In this document: positions 57,160-64,000 of the stretch, in pieces | Numbering within the stretch: the stretch's first letter is position 1 | Layout of the letters: each line of letters opens with the position of its first letter | Assembly: GCA_015039365.1 (NCBI GenBank) | Contig: WION01000115.1 | Location: forward strand, 62,001 to 126,000 | Length of the DNA stretch: 64,000 nt | From: Amanita rubescens | Taxonomy: Eukaryota > Basidiomycota > Agaricomycetes > Agaricales > Amanitaceae | Direction of reading: 5' to 3' | Notes under the pieces: generated by a model | The model's input: only the letters and a program-made list of their open reading frames with translations | Database searches by the model: none | What the model was told of the DNA's origin: nothing | Program-made: the position numbers and the translations under genes

Positions 57160-57450
57160 ATGCCTTGGATCTCCAATCGTAGTGGTGCTGATATCTCCGT
57201 TTCAATCACCAATACTTCGGGAGGTAGCCATTCCTCGTTCAATGTCAAGCCGGCCATCATGTACCAGACTATCGTCGCCGCCGCCCCTGAATGTTCAAGC
57301 AGGAACTACTGGTCGAGGAAGGCGGCTGAGACGCTCACAGTCACGACGCCGAGCTCAACGCAAACCTTCACAGTTCAGCCGAACGACCATGTTAACATCT
57401 ATGCCGACTCATACGAGGCCTACCCTGTTACCGTTGGCTGGCTCAAGTAG
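57160..57450 (+). CDS. Small beta-rich MPWISN-type protein, copy 2
   Basis: This is a 96-residue single-exon paralogue of the gene at 55583. It has MPWISNRSGADISVSITN, FNVKPAIMYQTIVAA, NYWSRKAAETLTVT and VQPNDHVNIYADSYEAYPV and ends GWLK. It lacks the Gly/Asn-rich tail of copy 1. Core positions (MPWISN, NYW.R, NDHVNIY.DSYE.YP) are kept, whereas the loop between strands 1 and 2 differs. This fits two paralogues under constraint on the core and drifting or specialising in loops. Confidence 0.65.
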   Translation: MPWISNRSGADISVSITNTSGGSHSSFNVKPAIMYQTIVAAAPECSSRNYWSRKAAETLTVTTPSSTQTFTVQPNDHVNIYADSYEAYPVTVGWLK

Positions 57451-58954
57451 CGGAGGTGGAAACAACTTTTGACATATATAGTGCAGCTTGTTTTTGATGT
57501 CAACTTGGTCTCTCTGTTTAACGCAATGTACATGGTACATTAGTGATGACTGTTGAATTTTGAATCCGAATACTCTTTTCTTCATTGGAAAACATAGTGG
57601 TCGCCATTAAACTAGCACGGCGCCCGTTTTCAGATTGATGGTAAGTACAGATGCACAACCGACCATTCAACGGCCGTGGTGGCGAGGGTTTTCAACGACC
57701 GCAGGCTGGCTACCAGTGCCGAGATGGTGTTGATTCTAGGTGCGGCGCAGTGGATGTCAAGGGTGGTGGCGAGATCTCCAATGACCTCAGACTGGCAACG
57801 GAGGGGAGCAGCAGCAATAGTATTTATTTTGCTCTCGCTCTATAATCACCTGTAGTAAAATTTCCATGTTTTACACGCCGCTTACCTGAGTACTTACGAA
57901 TGGTCTTTTACATATGACCCTCGGAGATATTATCCGCCGCTGCTTGCCTTCTAACGTCGATGGTAGCGATCAGCCAAACGGGGCATGTAAAGCACTTGCC
58001 CGACAAACACGATGTGTCATCATCGTCGACCAGCGCCGTATCTGGGACGTGTGAGATTTCCCATCGTCCATGGTTGCCACTATGGAGGTCCGAGGAGACG
58101 TTATGTCAGTTCATACGTTCGAGGACAAGGTGAAAGGATAGAAGGAAGAAGAAGACGAAGCAGTAACTGATGAACGCGATATCATAGCCACGGCGTGACA
58201 CCTTTCGCCAAGACAGTATTTGCCATCCATAGTAACACCGCCCTCAGCATGCCATCCCCGCTGCCCTTCATCCGACCATCTGAACACGTTCTCATAAGCA
58301 CGGAGCACTACGCCGGCGTCGATGACGATCATGTACCCGCTTGCCCAGATCTCAGGATTGCTGCGCAGAATTTGGAGGCGAGCCATGATTAATAAGCTAC
58401 CTTATTTAGTACATTACCCCTGACTACTCTAAATGTCCAAATTTCACACGTGTTGCGAGACAGCCATTTTTGGTTAGACTTGATGCCATCTCATGGAGGA
58501 TTGTTTCACCGCCCTTCACTTACTCCATCCCATTTTTACATTAATTGTCGATGAACTCGACTCGACTTATTTCTATTGTCACCCGCCAGAGCAAGTTCTT
58601 GATGTCGCGATCAGGCGCCTCAGGTGAGGTAGCTGGCACGAAATCACCCGTCATTCTAGCTGGAAATGCCGTTAGTGAGGGGACGCTTTACGTCCGCCAT
58701 GGGCGGGCCAGGTATGGCTATCAAATTCTAGCTAGCTCTCGAATTCGACTAATCATATTGGATGTTTTAGTAACTGAACTACTGTAAAGACCACCAGTTG
58801 GGTGGTTGCAAGCAGGACGTTGATGGAATTCATACACGAGTAGACATGTCGTGATTGTCGTAATGGAAAGAACCCGGGGTTTGATCCTTGAGGCTGGGAA
58901 CAAGGTATAAGTATAATCATTGGATGTCGAAGCAATTGCTTATTCCCCGTTATC
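57451..58954. other. Intergenic; no supported gene
   Basis: This holds the 3' segment of unit 2 (to about 58390) and the promoter region of the first phosphoesterase. The latter includes GTAGACATGTCGTGATTG near 58840, a motif with a counterpart before the third phosphoesterase (about 63795). Confidence 0.4.
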
Positions 58955-60230
58955 ATGCGCAGTCTTCCGCTTGCTGCTTTTGCGCTAGCAGCCCTCCCCT
59001 CTGTCCATGCACAGACTGCCTTCGTTTCAGGCAGCCCCGTGATTTTGTCAGCGTTACCTAGCGCGACTGCTGCGCTTTACAACAACACAAATGCACCGAG
59101 CGCTCCAACAGGCAAGGTATTCAAGTATTTTATGCAGATTTGGCTCGTGCTTGAGGTGAGCCTATGACGGCCGGATCCAGTTTATGACATTCTCAATGTC
59201 TTTTCATCCAGGACTATGAAACCATCGTCCAGCTCCCCCAATTCCAAGCTGTTGCAGAACAGGGGATCTTGCTGACGAACTATAATGCCATCTCTCACCC
59301 GTCACAGCCCAACTATATCGCCGCTGTCGCAGGCTCTAATTTCGGCATCACCAACAACGACTACTACGATATACCTGCGAGCGAGACATCTGTGTTTGAT
59401 TTGCTTGAACAGAAGGGGTTAACCTGGAAAGCATACATCGAAGAAATCCCTGCCGCAGGGTGGACGGGCAACAACAACGCAAACAGCACGTACGTCCGAA
59501 AACACAACCCTGCCATCGTTTTCGACAGCATCGGGTTGAACCAAACTCGTTCTGGGAACGTTGTTCCTGGTATGACATTTCATCTATTCACTCGTCTGTC
59601 ATCCTCATTGCCTTGTCCATAGCCGATGTCCTACAAGTGGATATTGCGAATAACAATATCCCCGCCTACTCCTACTATCTACCCAACGTAAATAACGATG
59701 CCAACAGTACTTCTGCTGGCCCTTGGCTCGATGGGTTCTTGCAATCGACCCTTGCCAACGCTGCATTCATGAATGAAGCCCTCGTTGTTATCTCATTCGA
59801 CGAGTCCCAAAATCGCGCAGTTCGCAACCAAGTATGGTCCTGTCTTATTGGTGGTGTTATTCCCGCGAGCCTTAGAAACACCACCGACAACACGTTCTAT
59901 ACTCACTATTCCGCCCTGCATACCGTAGAGCTCAACTGGGGTCTCGGAAGTCTGAACCGCAACGACGCAGATACCACCCTTGCCAATGTATTCCAGTTCG
60001 CTGCATCTGCTCTCAATTACACCAATGTGGACGTTTCCAACGTCCCTCTTATGAATGGTCCCATAACCGGTCTGTTGACCGACCAATCCTATAACGCGAC
60101 TCATGGAGGTGGGGGTGGGAGTGGGGGTAGCGACTCGTCCGGAGCTGTTGGCACTACCAACGTTGCGCACCTCTTTGCTGCAGCTGCTCTCAACGCCGTT
60201 GCTGCCGTCGGTGTTCCCTACCTGTTTTAG
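58955..60230 (+). CDS. Secreted GPI-type phosphoesterase (PF04185-like), copy 1, active site altered
   Basis: There are three exons (58955-59155, 59212-59569, 59623-60230) and 388 residues. The signal peptide is MRSLPLAAFALAALPSVHA. The family core reads KVFKYFMQIW, ISHPSQPNYIAAVAGSN, VISFDESQNRAVRNQVW and FYTHYSALHTVELNWGLGS. A Gly/Ser-rich linker and a hydrophobic C terminus (VAHLFAAAALNAVAAVG) suggest a GPI anchor. In PF04185 phosphoesterases (acid phosphatases and phospholipase C relatives) a Glu-Asn pair after the first strand binds the metal, and copy 2 has WLEN there. Copy 1 instead reads WLVL. It also has FDESQ where copy 2 has FDESE. It is therefore probably inactive or altered in activity. 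It has many N-glycosylation sites (NNT, NST, NYT). Confidence 0.82.
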
Positions 60231-61590
60231 ATGTTCGTTATCGAGTATCTGACCGCCTTTTGCATTACATTACTTGCATGTTGTATGTGACTTTAAATTT
60301 TCCGTTGTCGGACTGTATTATATAATAATATAGATCACCTCATGGACATTGCGTAATTGCCGCTAATTAAAATTTCTCCACTAATAATAATGGCGATAGT
60401 TTGGAAACGAACAGGATGCCACGTGGCAAAATTGTAATCACTCGGGCCTCACGACGCTCAACTAAAGCAAACCCATCCCTTCCTCTGATTCATGCATTCT
60501 TGTCTTACGTGGTGCATGCCATGCGAGGACGATGGAAATTGATGGTCCGCAATACTTGACACGCTCCGAAAAAAACTCTTGCTGGCGTCGTCACACCAAG
60601 CTTAGGGCCATCGACTGCACCGCACCAAATCCTGACCTCGTGGGTCGACTGGTCAATGTATACTACTGATCCTGCTTATCCGAGGGGCGACTACTAGAAT
60701 TTCGTTCCGAAGTTCACCCGCGACAGCAACCCGGTTGGTTGCACAAAACCCATTATCCTTGGGACAGACTGAGACACGTGCCCAACAGGCTAAATATCTG
60801 GAGGATAACCCGTAGTCTTTACAAATGCACTCCATTACACGATCAGCCAGCAGGAAAACACGGCCAGAAAGTACTAGGACGATCGTGGTTCTCGCAACCT
60901 ATGCTGCAGGTGCATGATCTGTGACGAGCTTGTTCAGCACTAGTCTAGTCTTCTAGCTCAGCTTCCGCGCCATCGTTACTACAGCTAGAATGAACTCTTT
61001 CTCTTTCTCGCGACGCTTCTACCTTCTTGAACGACGCTGCATTAACGTTATAAGCCTTGTCGGGGAAACCTTAGGCGTCAGCGGCGACGAATTCACTAGG
61101 GAAACTATGATCTTGCAGGCTCCGTTATCTCCGCTTTTTCTAATACCTCTGATCATGAAGAACGAACTGGGACCGGCCATTTTTGCCCGAATTCGCGTTA
61201 TAGCGAAGCTTGTATATAATTCACATAAAGAACCGAATGTAGGTTGTTTTAGCTACCGCAGCTTCCGTTCAATTTGTCTACTTTTTCTGAATAACCTTGC
61301 AATTACCTTTACCCATACATTTTTGCGTCTGATTTTGTATGTTGAGATGTTAAGGAACATTTAAGCAGACAATGATAATTAAATTAGGATCGAGCCACCT
61401 GACGGAGAACGTGCGGGTCCTGGGGGGAGTTCACGCACGTGTGCGAGGGATGTACTACGCGTGTCACAGTCAGGGAAGCCACAACTTCAAACTAACTACT
61501 AGTACGTGAATTTATATATATATTTGGGCAACGCCTCTATATATACGACCATCGAACATCAACTGCCGGTGCTGACTCCAGGCTGCTGCC
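60231..61590. other. Intergenic; promoter of phosphoesterase copy 2
   Basis: No supported gene in 60231-61500. A TATATATATATTTGGG..CTATATATACGACC stretch at 61513-61550, about 40-75 nt before the ATG, is a plausible TATA region. Confidence 0.5.
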
Positions 61591-62883
61591 ATGCCTACTT
61601 GCCTTACCCTCGCAGTTCTTTCTGCGCTAGCAGCCCTCTCCTCTGTCCATGCGCAGACTTCGACAGCGTCTGCCTTCATTTCAGGCAGCCCCGTAATTTT
61701 GTCAGCGTTACCTAGTGCGACTTCTGCGCTTTACAACAACACAAATGCGCCGAGCGCTCCAAAAGGCAAGGTATTCAAGTATTTCATGCAGATTTGGCTC
61801 GAGAATGAGGTGAGCCTATGACGGCTGGATTCAGTTTATACATATCCCAATGTCTTTTCGTCCAGGACTATGACACCATCGTCCAGCTCCCGCAATTCCA
61901 AGCTGTTGCAGAACAGGGAATCTTGCTGACGAATTATAATGCCATCACCCACCCTTCCGAGCCCAATTATATCGCTGCTGTCGCAGGATCTAACCTCGGC
62001 ATCATCGACGACAACTACTACGATATACCCGCCAACGAGACGTCTATCTTTGATTTGCTCGAACAGAAGGGGTTAACCTGGAAAGGATACAACGAAGATA
62101 TCCCTGCCGCAGGGTGGACCGGCTACTCCAATGCGAACGGCACATACGTCCGGAAACATAACTTTGCCATCGTTTTCGATAGCATAGGACTGAACCAAAC
62201 TCGTTCGGCGAACGTTGTTCATTGTAAGATATGTTGTTAACTCAGTCGTCTCGTCCTCATTCCCTGTTATAGCCAGTGTTTTACAGGTGGATATCGCAAA
62301 TAAAAATATGCCTGCCTATTCTGTTTATACCCCCAACATAAACAACGATGGTCACAATACCAACGGAAGTTATGCTGGCACTTGGCTTGATGGGTTCTTG
62401 AAATCGACCCTTGCCAACGCTTCATTCATGAATGAAGCCCTCGTTCTTATCACATTCGACGAGTCCGAAAATTACACAATTCGTAATCAAGTATGGTCCT
62501 GTCTCATCGGCGGTGCTATCCCCGCCAGACTTAGAAACACCACCGACAATACGTTCTACACTCACTATTCCGCCCTGCGCACCGTAGAACTCAACTGGGA
62601 CCTTGGAAGCCTTAACCGCGGCGATGCGAACGCCACCCTTTCCAACGTATTCCAGTTCGCTGCATCTGCTCTCAATTATACCAATGTGAACGTTTCCAAC
62701 ATCCCGTTCATGAATAATTCCATAACTGGCCTGTTGACCAACCAATCCTACAACGCAACTCAAAACGGGAGTGCCAGCGGTAGCAAGCCGTCGTCCGGAG
62801 CTGTAAATACCAACGTCGCACACCTCTTTGCTGCAGCTGCTCTCAGCGTCGTTGCGGCCATCGTTGTTCCTTTCTTGCTTTGA
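61591..62883 (+). CDS. Secreted GPI-type phosphoesterase (PF04185-like), copy 2
   Basis: There are three exons (61591-61809, 61866-62223, 62273-62883) and 395 residues, with intron positions and phases identical to copy 1. The signal peptide ends SSVHAQ. Metal-site motifs are intact: IWLENEDYDTIV (Glu-Asn), THPSEPNYIAAVAGS, ITFDESENYTIRNQVW and FYTHYSALRTVELNWDLGS. A Ser/Gly-rich linker leads to a hydrophobic end (LFAAAALSVVAAIVVPFLL) typical of a GPI signal. By family it hydrolyses phosphate esters outside the cell as an acid phosphatase. It is bound to the membrane or wall and heavily N-glycosylated (NTNGS, NATQNGS and others). It is the only complete copy here with all expected residues. 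Confidence 0.88.
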
Positions 62884-63913
62884 ACATTGTATCGGACATC
62901 ACTAGTATCATTTGTTTAGATATTGTTACACGTGCTATTGCCGTTCTCTTGGTGAACACGCAACTATTGGTTGTACGATCGTCTTCCGAAAGCTGGGTGA
63001 TGTACGAGCCATTTTAACGATCTTGTTTACTACAGGCGTGCTTGCAGGTGCTGGCCTACTATTGGCCACAATTTTCGGGCATCGCCTCAATACGGAAAAC
63101 AGATTACAGATTACCTCAATATTGATCAGAGATTATAAATATCTCAGGGCCACATGCTCATGATGACAACAACTCTGGCCCGAGGGCCGACAACTTCTGA
63201 TCCTAAAGACCCGCCATGAAGCTTGAAGGGGCCATCTTTCTACTGCGAATCAATGGATGCCCGTGTCACTACTACCTGTTGGCGTTGATTTGGTATTAAT
63301 CATCCAGCAGTCGAGACACATGTTTCCGCTTCATCGACGAACCAGCTAACAGCACACCATCATGGCCTCCTGACGTCCAAACTAGAACCGCAGATCGATT
63401 TAGAATGGGACCCGCCCCCTGCGACTGCGATCCACGCCACTCACGGACAGCATTCTTCGTCTGGCGACTTGCTGACAACCTACCGCCCTGCTGGTAGCTC
63501 GAAAGTCGCATGTACATATACACTTTGATCGTCAGATCTACTGGCAGGCGCCCCGCACCTACAGGACATAAAACTCCTTTTCAATGATTGTGGCACGTAC
63601 TTCTGGGTTCCTGATGCTCCGGGCTCTTCATGACACTCAAGCGTTGCAGGAGTGTCATAGCCTATTTCAACTGTTTTTTACCTGAGTCATTCCCCGCTGT
63701 GTGCTGAGCGCGGCATTTGTTGCTTCTAGATCACTTTCAAGAACTTGCAAGGGCGTGTTATTGAACCTTAGGATTCAAAAGGAAAAGAGCACGTGTAGAC
63801 GTGTCATGCTGAATCCTGATGCAAGGAACAAGAACCCACGTGCTCGACATGTCATGGTTCCTGACCTATATAACGGCCTCCGATATCGATGTAGTTGCTG
63901 ATTCCTTGTTATC
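62884..63913. other. Intergenic; promoter of phosphoesterase copy 3
   Basis: No supported gene. The last 130 nt before 63914 resemble the copy 1 promoter more than that of copy 2 (shared ACATGTC and ATTCC..GTTATCATGCG at the start). Confidence 0.45.
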
Positions 63914-64000
63914 ATGCGTAGCCTTGCACTCACTGCTCTTTCTACGCTAGCAGCACTCTCCCCCGTCTATGCGCAAACTCCAACCCCTGCCTTCATATCA
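63914..64000 (+). CDS. Secreted phosphoesterase, copy 3 (5' end only)
   Basis: The ATG at 63914 opens MRSLALTALSTLAALSPVYA, then QTPTPAFIS, where the window ends. It is clearly the same signal peptide and mature N terminus as copies 1 and 2 (compare HAQTAFVSGSP). The rest of the gene is outside the window, so its integrity cannot be judged. It shows that the array continues. Confidence 0.75.
   Translation, partial: MRSLALTALSTLAALSPVYAQTPTPAFIS

Larger units (their letters stand above)
54600..58390. repeat. Tandem duplication of the MPWISN gene unit
   Basis: Two units in direct orientation (about 54600-56310 and 56340-58390) share the leader with ACACGTGCGAGAAGCCAGGA (55039 and 56788), the gene itself and a 3' segment with CACCTTTCGCCAAGACAGT (56178 and 58199). 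Identity is highest in the coding start and the leader. The second unit has an extra spacer at 57500-57900. Confidence 0.75.

Noticed and set aside
1..64000. tRNA or rRNA genes
   Set aside because: I scanned for T-loop-like GTTCGAATC motifs and paired acceptor stems but found no convincing tRNA. A covariance search would be needed to exclude one.

Overview
The window is nuclear DNA of a filamentous basidiomycete, most likely an agaricomycete. This rests on many 45-60 nt GT..AG introns inside otherwise compact genes, an M36 fungalysin gene, a cellular RdRP of the RNA-silencing type, GPI-anchored secreted phosphoesterases, and hAT, Mutator-like and non-LTR elements of kinds common in Agaricomycetes. 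The species cannot be fixed from the sequence.

Region 1 (1-26.7 kb) is an accessory, duplication-rich landscape. A block of about 2.15 kb carrying a small secreted protein with a permuted papain-like (LRAT/NlpC-like) signature occurs twice (1547-3701 and 11441-13583). A third, partial copy lies at 26.69-26.98 kb. Between these lie broken pieces of conserved housekeeping genes: three NOP14 fragments, an ATR/Mec1-type FAT-domain piece, a PurL (FGAM synthase) piece and an SRPK-like kinase piece. Apparently intact genes here are a TDP2-like phosphodiesterase at 17.6 kb (with a truncated copy at 20.6 kb), a PD-(D/E)XK-like gene at 21.7 kb and a coiled-coil gene at 8.6-9.3 kb. A conserved small gene at 15.7-16.4 kb probably carries a frameshift.

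Region 2 (26.7-42.0 kb) is a nest of mobile elements. A 1.44 kb non-LTR element encoding only an ORF1/gag-like protein, flanked by a 12 bp target-site duplication, splits the third copy of the duplicated block. A 5.7 kb hAT element (hAT1) follows. It abuts a Mutator-like transposase gene on the minus strand, and that gene is itself split by a second hAT element of exactly 3.8 kb (hAT2) with a perfect 8 bp target-site duplication.

Region 3 (43-64 kb) is richer in intact genes: an F-box/LRR gene, a fungalysin metalloprotease, a P-loop ATPase/kinase and, divergently, a large gene that joins a silencing-type RdRP (catalytic DLDGD) to a UPF1-like SF1 helicase. After it come a tandem pair of small beta-rich MPWISN proteins and a tandem array of at least three secreted, probably GPI-anchored PF04185-type phosphoesterases, the last cut by the window end.

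The RdRP-helicase fusion is the standout. In fission yeast the corresponding activities (Rdp1 and Hrr1) are separate subunits of one complex. Here they appear to lie on one polypeptide, although the middle of the gene shows six apparent single-base frameshifts that need checking.
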